A stretch of 11,946 bases of DNA, from NCBI GenBank assembly GCA_022013635.1, contig JAKLPX010000332.1, positions 1-11,946 of the forward strand, read 5' to 3'. The position numbers and the translations under genes are program-made. The first letter of the stretch is position 1, and each line of letters starts with the position of its first letter. The stretch comes from Candidatus Delongbacteria bacterium. Its GTDB lineage: Bacteria > UBA4055. Below are positions 1-7,120 of the stretch, in pieces. The notes under the pieces were generated by a model. The model did no database searches. It was not told where the DNA came from and was given only the letters and a program-made list of their open reading frames with translations.

Positions 1-1368
1 AATATAATCAGAAAGAACGGTCTGGGAAACAGAGACCTGATGATAAATTTTGCGCCGGTGAATGTTCTGGATAAAAAAGGGGACGAAAATATTGAGTTGT
101 TTCCGAGAGATACCGTTGAAGTTTTCAGTTTGGATTCCGTTTCGTATTTTCCGTCGGTTTATATATCCGGTCAGGTAAATAAGCCCGGTTCTTTTAAATA
201 TACCGAAGATATGACGGTTTCAAATCTTTTATCATACTCAGGCGGTCTGACAAGCATCGGCGATATCAGTAATATCATCGTTATCCGAAATAAAGCTGAG
301 GACGGTTACGAATATTTTTCCAATGTTGATATTAATTCTTTTCTTCTGAAAGACGACGATAAAGTTCATGTCTATGATTATTCCGCTAAAAATCCATTGC
401 AGAATGTCCAAATCTGGGGTCATATAAAAAAATATGGAAAATATATACATTCCAAAGGAATGAGCGTTTACGATCTTATAAATCTGGCCGGTGGATTTAA
501 AATGGATGCTATGACAGACTCCATTGAAGTTGTATCAGGTATAAATAAAGATAACCGAGTTCTGAAAACAATCTGGTATTCAATAGATAAAATCAAATCG
601 GTTAAATTGGAGCCGAACGATATAGTATTTGTCCGCAGAATCAGAGATTTCGCGAAGGTAAATTATGTTAATATTTACGGAGAAGTACAATTTCCCGGTA
701 TGTACGCCCTAAGGGAGAACGAAGAATTGGCAAATTTATTGGAAAGATGCGGCGGTTTTACGAAAAATGCTCAGATTAAATCAACACAGATATTTAGAGA
801 TGAAATTAAGAAAAAACAGGCAAGCAAGATAAAAGAATTGAGGGACGAATTGAATAATAAACTGCAAGTACAGATGATTCTGTCGGGAAATAAAGATCTT
901 GCCGGAGCTTTAAATATCGCAAAATTTGATTCTATTGAGGCTAGCGGCCGCGTAATTTTGGATATTGACGAAAAAGGAAGTCATGAAGATTTTTACTTTC
1001 AGGACAAAGATTCTTTATATGTGCCTCCTGTATCAAGAACAATACTTGTGATGGGAGAAGTTTACCAGCAGACGGCAATTACATTCAATTCAAAAAATAC
1101 GAAGGTAAGGTATTATCTCGATAAAGTCGGCGGAGTTACAAACTCAGGCGACATCGATAATATTTATGTCATAAAATCAAACGGCGAGTTGATTAAAGAA
1201 AAGGGCTGGTTCGATAATATTTTATCTTATGATCTGGAACCCGGAGATATGGTATATGTTCCTTATGATTATAACAAAATTGATTTCTATACGCTGACGA
1301 AGGATGTAACGACAATTTTATATCAATTAAGCTTATCCGCGGCGACTGTATATCAGTTGTCTAAATAG
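1..1368 (+). CDS. SLBB-repeat polysaccharide export protein (Wza/OPX-like), 5' end outside window
   Basis: The reading frame is open from base 1, so the first ATG at 40 is very unlikely to be the true start; 455 C-terminal residues are visible. Four SLBB (soluble ligand-binding beta-grasp) repeats are seen, starting near bases 159 (VYISGQVNKPGSF), 406 (VQIWGHIKKYGKY), 667 (VNIYGEVQFPGMY) and 1042 (ILVMGEVYQQTA). Each ends in the usual GG-F/L/V turn. Between repeats 3 and 4 is a charged helical stretch rich in K, E and L, as in large OPX proteins. The C-terminus (EPGDMVYVPYD, then a short hydrophobic or amphipathic helix) matches the membrane-spanning end of Wza-like proteins. The family forms the outer-membrane channel for capsule or exopolysaccharide; the N-terminal Poly_export domain should lie upstream. 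The TAG stop is 8 nt before the recombinase gene, so the two may be cotranscribed. Confidence 0.88.
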   Translation, partial: NIIRKNGLGNRDLMINFAPVNVLDKKGDENIELFPRDTVEVFSLDSVSYFPSVYISGQVNKPGSFKYTEDMTVSNLLSYSGGLTSIGDISNIIVIRNKAEDGYEYFSNVDINSFLLKDDDKVHVYDYSAKNPLQNVQIWGHIKKYGKYIHSKGMSVYDLINLAGGFKMDAMTDSIEVVSGINKDNRVLKTIWYSIDKIKSVKLEPNDIVFVRRIRDFAKVNYVNIYGEVQFPGMYALRENEELANLLERCGGFTKNAQIKSTQIFRDEIKKKQASKIKELRDELNNKLQVQMILSGNKDLAGALNIAKFDSIEASGRVILDIDEKGSHEDFYFQDKDSLYVPPVSRTILVMGEVYQQTAITFNSKNTKVRYYLDKVGGVTNSGDIDNIYVIKSNGELIKEKGWFDNILSYDLEPGDMVYVPYDYNKIDFYTLTKDVTTILYQLSLSAATVYQLSK

Positions 1369-1376
1369 AGAGATTA

Positions 1377-2276
1377 ATGAGATCATTCGACGAAATCCTT
1401 GAGCTTTATTACGACAGCCTTCTGTTTGATAAGGGCTTAAGCCGTCTTACTCTCGAGTCTTACGGAAACGATCTTAAGAGATATATTGATTTTTTAGAGC
1501 AAAAAGGCATAAAATCGCCGGATGAGATAAAAGCCGAACATATAAGAGAATTTATATCCCTTTTAAGAGATATGGGGCTGCTTATATCATCAGTTATAAG
1601 AAATCTGTCATCTATAAAAAGTTTTCACAAGTTTTTGGTTAACGAAGATATAAGTTCCAATAATCCTTCTCTGCATATTGAAACTCCCAAACAGCCGAAA
1701 ACATTTCCGGCTGTGATGACGGTTGAAGAAATCGAAAAATTGTTTTCAATTCCAGATCTTGAAAAAAAATTAGGGATCAGGGACAGGGCAATGCTTGAAA
1801 TTTTATACGCTTGCGGCTTGAGGATTTCGGAGCTTCTTTCGATTGAATATAATTCCGTAATTTTTCCCGAAGGGATAGTCAGAGTGATCGGAAAAAGAGA
1901 CAAGGAGCGGATCGTTCCGATAGGTTCAAGCGCTTTAACTCATTTAAAAAAGTATCTTTCTGCCGTAAGACCGGAATTAGCTTCAAAAGGTAGAACGAAA
2001 GCAACACTTTTTTTAAATTCAAGAGGGAATAAGATGTCAAGAATGGGATTTTGGAAGATTATCAGAAAATATGTACAGCTTGCAAATCTTTCAATTAATA
2101 TACATCCTCATTCGTTCAGACATTCATTCGCTACACATCTTCTTGAAGGCGGCGCCGACCTGCGATCCGTTCAGGAAATGCTCGGTCATGCAGATATAAC
2201 CACAACTCAGATTTATACCCATATTGACAGGGAACATTTAAAGCAGGTTTACAAACAGTTTCACCCAAGAGGTTAA
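1377..2276 (+). CDS. xerD: Tyrosine recombinase, XerD-type
   Basis: This 299-residue protein is full length for XerC/XerD. The N-terminal SAM-like core-binding domain covers about residues 5-90 and the catalytic domain about 110-295. All six catalytic residues are in place: R149 (ACGLRISEL), K173 (VIGKRDKER), H245 and R248 (HPHSFRHSFATHLL), H271 (LGHADITTTQ) and nucleophile Y280 (IYTH). The VRVIGK...ERIVPIG strand and the terminal QFHPRG resemble XerD more than XerC. The family resolves chromosome dimers at dif with a partner recombinase and FtsK; no partner or dif site is visible here. Translation starts at ATG 1377 with a GAGAG site overlapping the upstream stop. The neighbours do not suggest an integron or phage, so I read it as the housekeeping enzyme. 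An integrase acting on a local element is less likely. Confidence 0.9.
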   Translation: MRSFDEILELYYDSLLFDKGLSRLTLESYGNDLKRYIDFLEQKGIKSPDEIKAEHIREFISLLRDMGLLISSVIRNLSSIKSFHKFLVNEDISSNNPSLHIETPKQPKTFPAVMTVEEIEKLFSIPDLEKKLGIRDRAMLEILYACGLRISELLSIEYNSVIFPEGIVRVIGKRDKERIVPIGSSALTHLKKYLSAVRPELASKGRTKATLFLNSRGNKMSRMGFWKIIRKYVQLANLSINIHPHSFRHSFATHLLEGGADLRSVQEMLGHADITTTQIYTHIDREHLKQVYKQFHPRG

Positions 2277-2294
2277 TTTTGTTTCTTTAAACTA

Positions 2295-2323
2295 TTGTAA
2301 ATTCAGCATATAAATCTTATATT
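2295..2323 (+). promoter_or_regulatory. Predicted sigma70-type promoter for the lol operon
   Basis: TTGTAA (2295-2300), a 17-nt spacer and TATATT (2318-2323) lie upstream of the permease gene at 2353. A perfect TATAAT overlaps at 2323-2328 but has no well-spaced -35. The spacing and the 76-nt gap after xerD support a new transcription start here. I see no terminator behind xerD, so readthrough is possible. Confidence 0.5.
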
Positions 2324-2337
2324 ATAATCTGAATTTA
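2298..2337. repeat. 9-bp inverted repeat around the lol promoter -10 region
   Basis: TAAATTCAG (2298-2306) and its exact reverse complement CTGAATTTA (2329-2337) are separated by 22 nt that contain the -10 element. The left arm overlaps the -35. Arm centres are about 31 nt apart, close to three helical turns. This could be a repressor operator or an RNA hairpin, or chance in AT-rich DNA. Confidence 0.4.
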
Positions 2338-2352
2338 AAGGTAAGAGAATTT

Positions 2353-3573
2353 ATGTCATCGTTAGAATTATTCATAGCTAAAAGATACCTTCAGAGCAAG
2401 AGAAAGACAGCGTTTATTTCAACAATTACCTATGTATCGTTTCTCGGAATAACTCTCGGAGTAGCCGTTTTAGTCATAGTAATGTCGGTTATGAACGGAT
2501 TTGAGACGGAAGTCAGAACGAGATTCATTTCGAACGATTCGCATATCAGGATCAGATCATTTAACGACCGTCCGTTTTCTTACGATGAAAATTTACAGAG
2601 TTTGCTTCTTGCCGACTCATTGATCACAGGTCATTCGCCGTTCATCGAGTCATACGGAATGATAAAAGGCGATTACACCGAGGGTGCTCTTGTCCGCGGT
2701 ATTGATCAAACTACAATTTCGTCAATTTCATTATTGAAAGATCAGATGATAGCAGGAAAATCAGATTTACATAATTCAAAAACCGGATTGCCCTGTATAA
2801 TTCTCGGCAAAGGTATGGCTGATAAAACCGCTTCTATAATCGGCAGTGAACTTTTCATCATTTCGCCGGCCATCAGCAGTACTTTCTCTCAGCCGCCTGT
2901 AATGAAATTCGAAGTTACCGGTATTTTTGAAACCGGACTCGCTGAAGTTGACGGCAGTTTAGCTTACATAACTCTTGAATCTGCGCAAAAACTTTTTAAA
3001 ATGCCCGATAAAATCAACGGAGTATATATAAAACTCTCTTCACTGAAACATACCGACAATGTAAAGGAAATTCTCAATCAGGAACTGGAATATCCGAAAA
3101 ATGCCGTTTCATGGAAAGATATGCATAGAAATCTTTATGCATGGATGGAAATTGAGAAGATGATGATGGGAACGATTTTAAGTCTGATAATCATAATAGC
3201 CGCTTTTAATATCCTGTCAAGTCTGATTATGATTGTTATGGAGAAAAAGCAAGAGATAGGGATTTTAATGGCTATGGGTGCCACAAAAAACATAATTATG
3301 AGAATTTTTATGCTGCAGGGCATGATAATCGGAATAATAGGAACTATTCTCGGTCTGCTGATCGGGATAGCTGTCTGCTACATTCAGCTTAAATATCAGA
3401 TCGTATCTCTTCCCGGAGATATTTATTTTATAAATGCTATGCCGATTCAGATGAAATATGAAGATATTATTATTATAGGAATTGTATCATTGATTTTAAC
3501 ATTTCTTTCAACTATATATCCATCAAGACAGGCGAGCAAAATGACGCCTGCTCAGATAATAAGAGACGAATAA
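2353..3573 (+). CDS. Lipoprotein-releasing ABC transporter permease (LolC/LolE family)
   Basis: This 406-residue protein has the standard LolC/E layout. A first membrane helix at about residues 22-46 carries the family signature GVAVLVIVMSVMNGFE. A large periplasmic MacB/PCD-like domain covers about 48-265. Three helices of an FtsX-type domain lie near 272-296, 318-345 and 372-392, and the protein ends PSRQASKMTPAQIIRDE as usual. The family extracts mature lipoproteins from the inner membrane and hands them to LolA. The ATPase partner follows after 17 nt. Only one permease is present, so it may act as a homodimer (LolF-like) or pair with a distant LolE; the sequence cannot decide. An AAAGGTAAGAG stretch before ATG 2353 is a plausible ribosome site. 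Confidence 0.92.
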   Translation: MSSLELFIAKRYLQSKRKTAFISTITYVSFLGITLGVAVLVIVMSVMNGFETEVRTRFISNDSHIRIRSFNDRPFSYDENLQSLLLADSLITGHSPFIESYGMIKGDYTEGALVRGIDQTTISSISLLKDQMIAGKSDLHNSKTGLPCIILGKGMADKTASIIGSELFIISPAISSTFSQPPVMKFEVTGIFETGLAEVDGSLAYITLESAQKLFKMPDKINGVYIKLSSLKHTDNVKEILNQELEYPKNAVSWKDMHRNLYAWMEIEKMMMGTILSLIIIIAAFNILSSLIMIVMEKKQEIGILMAMGATKNIIMRIFMLQGMIIGIIGTILGLLIGIAVCYIQLKYQIVSLPGDIYFINAMPIQMKYEDIIIIGIVSLILTFLSTIYPSRQASKMTPAQIIRDE

Positions 3574-3590
3574 AACTAAAAGAGTGAATA

Positions 3591-4253
3591 ATGCTGGTAA
3601 ATATAAAAGAATTATATAAGCGGTACGAAATCGGGAAAAAAGTCATTCCGGTTCTGAAAGGGATAAATTTCGGAATAGAGCAAGGCGAGATTGTTGCCGT
3701 TATGGGTAAAAGCGGCGCCGGAAAATCAACTTTATTGAATTTAATCGGCACGCTGGATAAGCCTGATAATGGCTTGATTGAATTCAGAGGAGAGAACATT
3801 TTGAAATACAGCGATAAAAAATTAGCTGAATTCAGAAATAAAAATCTTGGTTTTGTGTTTCAATTTCATTATTTACTGCCTGAATTTTCGGCTTTGGAAA
3901 ATGTAATGCTTCCCGGTCTTATAAAGGGCGATAATAAAAATGATCTAATTAAAAAAGCAGAAGAATTATTGGATATTATAGGTTTGTCGGATAGAAAATC
4001 TCATAAAAGCAACGAGCTCAGCGGCGGAGAACAGCAAAGGATAGCGTTTGCGAGGGCTTTGATAAATAAACCATCTTTGATTCTTGCAGACGAGCCGTCA
4101 GGCAATCTCGATAATGTCTCTTCAGAAATACTTCACGATATTATGTGGAGCCTTGCCAGAGAGAATAAAACGGCTTTCATTGTAGTAACTCACGACAAAA
4201 ATCTTGCCGAAAGGGCAGATAGAATTGTAAACATCATTGATGGAGTGATATAA
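3591..4253 (+). CDS. lolD: Lipoprotein-releasing ABC transporter ATP-binding protein LolD
   Basis: This 220-residue ATPase is of normal length for LolD/MacB-type ABC proteins. All functional motifs are intact: Walker A GKSGAGKST (39-47), Q-loop Q91 in VFQFHYLLPEFSALENV, ABC signature LSGGEQQR (143-150), Walker B LILADEP with catalytic E168, D-loop GNLD, and switch H201 in VVTHD. The phrase FQFHYLLPEFSALENV is typical of LolD and its relatives. It would hydrolyse ATP on the cytoplasmic side to power lipoprotein release by the adjacent permease. The next gene starts one base after the stop, so translation is probably coupled. A MacB-like or FtsE-like exporter role is the alternative, but the partner's LolC/E features favour LolD. 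Confidence 0.92.
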   Translation: MLVNIKELYKRYEIGKKVIPVLKGINFGIEQGEIVAVMGKSGAGKSTLLNLIGTLDKPDNGLIEFRGENILKYSDKKLAEFRNKNLGFVFQFHYLLPEFSALENVMLPGLIKGDNKNDLIKKAEELLDIIGLSDRKSHKSNELSGGEQQRIAFARALINKPSLILADEPSGNLDNVSSEILHDIMWSLARENKTAFIVVTHDKNLAERADRIVNIIDGVI

Positions 4254-4254
4254 T

Positions 4255-4764
4255 ATGAAGTGCGATAAATGCGGTTCATCTAATGTCGTTTCAAAAATCG
4301 TCATTCAGGGTAATAAAAATACTGAGGAATTAAACTTATGTCCGGTTTGTTTTCAGACATTTGTAAAAGAACATCCCGAAATCAAACAAGGTCCGATGGG
4401 TATATCTCTGAATGAACTTTTGCTCGGCGCTTTACACTTATTAAATTCCGGTTTAAAACAACAAAACGAAAATATTGCTCAAACAGATTCTCCGCTCAAA
4501 CAATGCCCGAATTGCTCTTTGCCTTCATTTAAAATAACAAAAGACGGAACGGTCGGATGCGGGCAATGTTATACCTTTTTCAAGAATGAAATTGACGGTT
4601 ATTTAATGCGGACTATAGGCACAAATACGGCTCTTATGGATGAAAAGCGGAAATCGAAAAAAGAACATATTGGGGATTTGAATAAAAAGCTCGAAACAGC
4701 CGTAAAAACCGAAAATTACGAAATTGCGGCTTTAGTCAGGGATGAATTAAATAGGCTGAAATAA
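4255..4764 (+). CDS. McsA-like protein with two zinc-binding CxxC modules and a UVR motif
   Basis: This 169-residue protein carries two pairs of CxxC motifs: C3/C6 with C29/C32, and C84/C87 with C102/C105. These form two probable zinc-binding modules. A C-terminal UvrB/UvrC (UVR) helical hairpin follows at about 138-169 (LNKKLETAVKTENYEIAALVRDEL). This is the McsA architecture. In Firmicutes McsA activates the arginine kinase McsB in the ClpC/CtsR stress system. Here no mcsB, clpC or ctsR is beside it; it is coupled to lolD by a 1-nt gap. The function in this operon is therefore unknown: it may be an adaptor or activator of a kinase or protease encoded elsewhere. Its start at 4255 is well supported by the tight junction and a GGAGTG stretch just upstream. 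Confidence 0.8.
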   Translation: MKCDKCGSSNVVSKIVIQGNKNTEELNLCPVCFQTFVKEHPEIKQGPMGISLNELLLGALHLLNSGLKQQNENIAQTDSPLKQCPNCSLPSFKITKDGTVGCGQCYTFFKNEIDGYLMRTIGTNTALMDEKRKSKKEHIGDLNKKLETAVKTENYEIAALVRDELNRLK

Positions 4765-4785
4765 AATTTAAAGAAGGAGCTTGTT

Positions 4786-5166
4786 ATGAGATTATTGATC
4801 ATATTGACTCTTGTATTTTCGATGTTCGCATTCGGAGGCTCAAAAGCTCCTGAAGAGGATCCGATATCTTCTTGGCAGCAGTCAGAGTCGTTAAATATAC
4901 AATTGGCCGTCAGAGATAAAAACTCCGTCATGGAAATTTTTGAAGCGGTTTTTATTGTTGAAAATATAGAAAACGGGCTTAAATTTGAAAAGACAATCAA
5001 AGTTCCTGATGATGATTGGGGATTTGTTTATTTTCCAGATGACTTTCCTCCCGGAGCCAAAGACGGTGAATACGAATGGAAATGCGTTGTTAACGGAAAT
5101 GTAGTCTCTTCGGGAAATTTTAAATTCAGCGAAAATCATAGAAATTTATTTATACCGAAGAAGTAA
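4786..5166 (+). CDS. Small exported protein of unknown function
   Basis: I do not recognise this 126-residue protein. It begins with a short signal peptide (MRLLIILTLVFSMFAFGG, basic n-region then hydrophobic core), with probable cleavage near residues 17-20. There is no cysteine at the expected lipobox position, so it is probably periplasmic or secreted rather than a lipoprotein. The mature part (about 105 residues) is rich in alternating hydrophobic strands and has aromatic and proline turns such as DDDWGFVYFPDDFPPG and GEYEWKCVVNG. This is suggestive of a single beta-sandwich or Ig-like domain. AAGGAG (4774-4779) sits 6 nt before the ATG. It lies 21 nt after the McsA-like gene and 3 nt before the RimK-like gene, clearly in the operon. 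Confidence 0.7.
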   Translation: MRLLIILTLVFSMFAFGGSKAPEEDPISSWQQSESLNIQLAVRDKNSVMEIFEAVFIVENIENGLKFEKTIKVPDDDWGFVYFPDDFPPGAKDGEYEWKCVVNGNVVSSGNFKFSENHRNLFIPKK

Positions 5167-5169
5167 ATT

Positions 5170-6090
5170 ATGAGATTGGGAATTCTTACGGCAACGATAA
5201 CGGAATGCGATTTTTTCCCGAATATTATCGAATTAAAAATTATCGGGGAAAGAAAAGGACATAAGGTTGATCTTTTCAAGAACGGCGAGTTCAATTTGAT
5301 TGTTGACACTAATTCAACCAAGCTATATTATAACGGAAAACCTTTCGACCCGAGTTGTTACGATATTATTTTAAACCGGCTTTCGGTAAGAGAAAAAAGC
5401 AATGCGGAATACTATGTTGTGGATGAATTCCTTAAAGCCGGTGTTCCGGTAATAAATTCGCCTGATTCTATAATGAAAGCCAGGAACAAACTTCTATCGT
5501 TGCAGATAATGTCGTCTCTCGGTATAAATATTACCCGTTCTGCCATCATCAGAAGACCGGAGGATATTGACACCATTTTGAAAGAATTTTCCTTTCCTCT
5601 GATAATAAAAAATATATTCGGTTCTCTCGGGAGCTCGACTTTACTCGTTTACGATACAAAACAACTTATCTCAACAATTGATTATATCTGGAATGTAAAC
5701 AGGAATGAGATATTTTTAATTCAGGATTTTATCAAATCGGATGACGACACTGTCTCTGATTTCAGAGTATTTGTTCTCGGGAATGAAATAATAGCTTCAA
5801 TGAAAAGGACCAATTCCGACAGGGACTTCAGGGCTAATTACAAAAAAGGCGCTCATGTAAAAAAAGCGGATCTGACGATTCAGGAAAAAGAACAATGTTT
5901 ATTGATCTCAAAATCCTTCGGTCTTGAAATAGCCGGAGTTGATTTTATCAGAACAAAGGACGGACCTGTATTTTTGGAAGTTAATTCTAATCCCGGTCTT
6001 GACGGAATCAGGCTTGCTACTAAAACGGAAGGTTTTGATATTTTAGAAAAAATCATAGTAAGATTAGACCATCTTAAAATGAAAAAATGA
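5170..6090 (+). CDS. RimK-family ATP-grasp ligase
   Basis: This 306-residue protein has the ATP-grasp plan of the RimK/LysX/MptN group. An N-terminal Rossmann-like pre-ATP-grasp domain covers about 1-95 (MRLGILT...; AGVPVINSP). The ATP-grasp domain has K147 (PLIIKN), a glycine loop GSLGSS (151-156), the substrate and ATP segment SDFRVFV (R199), R213, and DFRANYKKG (219-227). Metal ligands are D258 (AGVDFIR), E270 and N272 in the hallmark EVNSNPGLDGI. Such enzymes join an amino acid, usually glutamate, to a carboxyl group of a protein or small molecule. E. coli RimK extends ribosomal protein S6. The substrate here cannot be read from sequence. It overlaps the following gene by 4 nt (ATGA), indicating translational coupling. 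Confidence 0.87.
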   Translation: MRLGILTATITECDFFPNIIELKIIGERKGHKVDLFKNGEFNLIVDTNSTKLYYNGKPFDPSCYDIILNRLSVREKSNAEYYVVDEFLKAGVPVINSPDSIMKARNKLLSLQIMSSLGINITRSAIIRRPEDIDTILKEFSFPLIIKNIFGSLGSSTLLVYDTKQLISTIDYIWNVNRNEIFLIQDFIKSDDDTVSDFRVFVLGNEIIASMKRTNSDRDFRANYKKGAHVKKADLTIQEKEQCLLISKSFGLEIAGVDFIRTKDGPVFLEVNSNPGLDGIRLATKTEGFDILEKIIVRLDHLKMKK

Positions 6091-6842
6091 AATCGCTGCT
6101 TTTTCTATTTTTAAGCTTTCTTCTTTTCGCCGGATGTAATAAGGAAGTAAACACACCGGATTCAGACTATGATATTCTAAATATTTATCCTCACAATACA
6201 TCTTACTTCACACAGGGTTTTGAATTTGTCGGCGACACTTTAATTGAAGGTACCGGAAAGAACGGTTATTCCAAGATCGTAAAATACAATTTTAACAACG
6301 GTCAGGTTTACCAGGAAATAAATCTCCCTTCAATTTATTTTGGCGAGGGTATAACAGTTTTTAACAATAAAGTTTACCAACTTACCTGGAAATCATTGAA
6401 ATGTCTGGTTTATAATTATTCCGATCTTGAAAAAATAAATGAATTCAGCTATACAGGTGAAGGATGGGGACTTACCAACGACGGAACGAACCTGATCATG
6501 AGCGACGGCTCGGATAAGGTTTATTTCAGAAATCCTGAAGATTTCAGTCTGATCAGAACTATAATCGTAAAGGATTCTAATAATATTTCTGTCTCTTTGC
6601 TGAATGAATTGGAATTCGCCGAAGGAAAACTCTACGCCAACATTTGGGGGAGTAATTATATAATTTCGATTGATCCTCAGACAGGTTCTGAATTACGCAG
6701 ATATTACCTGAATGATCTGCTTACTGCCGAGGAATATTATCAGGCAGAAGTTCTGAACGGAATAGCTTATAGAAACGGTAATTTTTTCATAACCGGAAAA
6801 TACTGGCCGAAAATATTTGAAATAAAACTTATTGATAAGTGA
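6087..6842 (+). CDS. Glutaminyl-peptide cyclotransferase (plant/bacterial beta-propeller type), lipoprotein
   Basis: This 251-residue protein begins with a lipoprotein signal peptide ending FAGC, with C17 as the lipidated residue. The rest matches the five-bladed beta-propeller glutaminyl cyclase family (Glu_cyclase_2) blade by blade: SYFTQGFEF, GEGITVFNNKVYQLTWK, GWGLTNDGTNLIMSDGS, LNELEFAEGKLYANIW, SIDPQTGSELRRY, LNGIAY and FITGKYWPKIFEI. The enzyme converts N-terminal glutamine to pyroglutamate on exported peptides and proteins, protecting them from aminopeptidases. As a lipoprotein it would act from the periplasmic face or the outer membrane. It overlaps the RimK-like gene by 4 nt and ends the operon. 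No clear terminator follows, only a weak 4-bp hairpin at 6862-6873 without a T run. Confidence 0.9.
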   Translation: MKSLLFLFLSFLLFAGCNKEVNTPDSDYDILNIYPHNTSYFTQGFEFVGDTLIEGTGKNGYSKIVKYNFNNGQVYQEINLPSIYFGEGITVFNNKVYQLTWKSLKCLVYNYSDLEKINEFSYTGEGWGLTNDGTNLIMSDGSDKVYFRNPEDFSLIRTIIVKDSNNISVSLLNELEFAEGKLYANIWGSNYIISIDPQTGSELRRYYLNDLLTAEEYYQAEVLNGIAYRNGNFFITGKYWPKIFEIKLIDK

Positions 6843-6881
6843 TTTATAAGTAAAATTTAAGTCGGTTTACCGAAAAAATAC

Positions 6882-6910
6882 TTGACTTAGAAATTATAAA
6901 GTTTTATATT
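6882..6910 (+). promoter_or_regulatory. Predicted promoter of the tRNA-Lys gene
   Basis: TTGACT (6882-6887), a 17-nt spacer and TATATT (6905-6910) stand 21 nt before the tRNA 5' end. Strong match to sigma70-type consensus. Transcription would begin near 6917 and give a short leader. Confidence 0.7.
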
Positions 6911-6931
6911 TGGCACTGCTTTTTGAATGGA

Positions 6932-7004
6932 GGGAAAGTAGCTCAGTAGGTAGAGCACCGCCCTTTTAAGGCGATGGTCGACGGTTCGAGTCCGTCCTCT
7001 CTCA
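6932..7004 (+). tRNA. tRNA-Lys (anticodon TTT)
   Basis: A 73-nt cloverleaf can be folded by eye. Acceptor strands are GGGAAAG (6932-6938) and CTCTCTC (6997-7003) with discriminator A7004. The D stem is GCTC/GAGC (6941-6944, 6953-6956). The anticodon loop CTTTTAA (6963-6969) has TTT at 6965-6967. The variable loop is TGGTC (6975-6979). The T arm is GACGG-TTCGAGT-CCGTC (6980-6996). CCA is not encoded (the next bases are CTA), so it must be added by nucleotidyltransferase. Two positions do not pair: A6936 opposite C6999 in the acceptor stem, and C6958 opposite A6974 at the top of the anticodon stem. It has its own promoter and terminator. Confidence 0.93.
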
Positions 7005-7011
7005 CTAGGAG

Positions 7012-7037
7012 AACCCCGATTTTATCGGGGTTTTTTT
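7012..7037 (+). terminator. Rho-independent terminator after tRNA-Lys
   Basis: AACCCCGAT (7012-7020) pairs perfectly with ATCGGGGTT (7024-7032) across a TTT loop. The run TTTTTTT ends at 7037, and further T-rich sequence follows to about 7049. This isolates the tRNA unit from the GNAT gene. Confidence 0.92.
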
Positions 7038-7057
7038 ATTTTTTTATTTCGGCAGAG

Positions 7058-7086
7058 TTGCAATTTATGGTTTTTTTTCTTATCTT
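7058..7086 (+). promoter_or_regulatory. Predicted promoter for the GNAT-racemase cluster
   Basis: TTGCAA (7058-7063), a 17-nt spacer and TATCTT (7081-7086) lie just after the tRNA terminator and about 45 nt before the GNAT start. It is weaker than the tRNA promoter but well spaced. The strong terminator upstream means the cluster needs its own start. Confidence 0.45.
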
Positions 7087-7100
7087 AAAATTATCTTAAA
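7080..7100 (+). repeat. Tandem TTATCTTAAA repeat overlapping the cluster promoter
   Basis: TTATCTTAAA occurs at 7080-7089 and again at 7091-7100, an 11-nt period of about one helical turn. The first copy contains the -10 element. It could be a pair of regulator half-sites, or low-complexity AT-rich DNA. Confidence 0.35.
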
Positions 7101-7120
7101 GCTAAGTCAGTAATTTAATT

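Noticed and set aside
943..954. Adjacent NheI and NotI recognition sequences resembling a cloning polylinker
   Set aside because: The bases encode ASGR in frame within an SLBB-protein segment (SIEASGRVILDI) that looks natural, and the surrounding sequence is uninterrupted.
1377..2276. Recombinase gene as part of a mobile element or the inversion system for the 11567-11684 repeat
   Set aside because: It has the XerD C-terminus and typical length, lies about 9 kb away, and nothing in the window links it to that repeat, so I kept it as a housekeeping XerD.
6862..6873. Hairpin TCGG-TTTA-CCGA after the cyclotransferase gene as a terminator
   Set aside because: The stem is only 4 bp and is followed by A residues, not a T run, on the + strand.
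6980..7004. Duplicated tRNA 3' end marking an integrated element
   Set aside because: I looked for a second copy of the T-arm/acceptor sequence near the far end of the racemase cluster and in the rest of the window and saw none.
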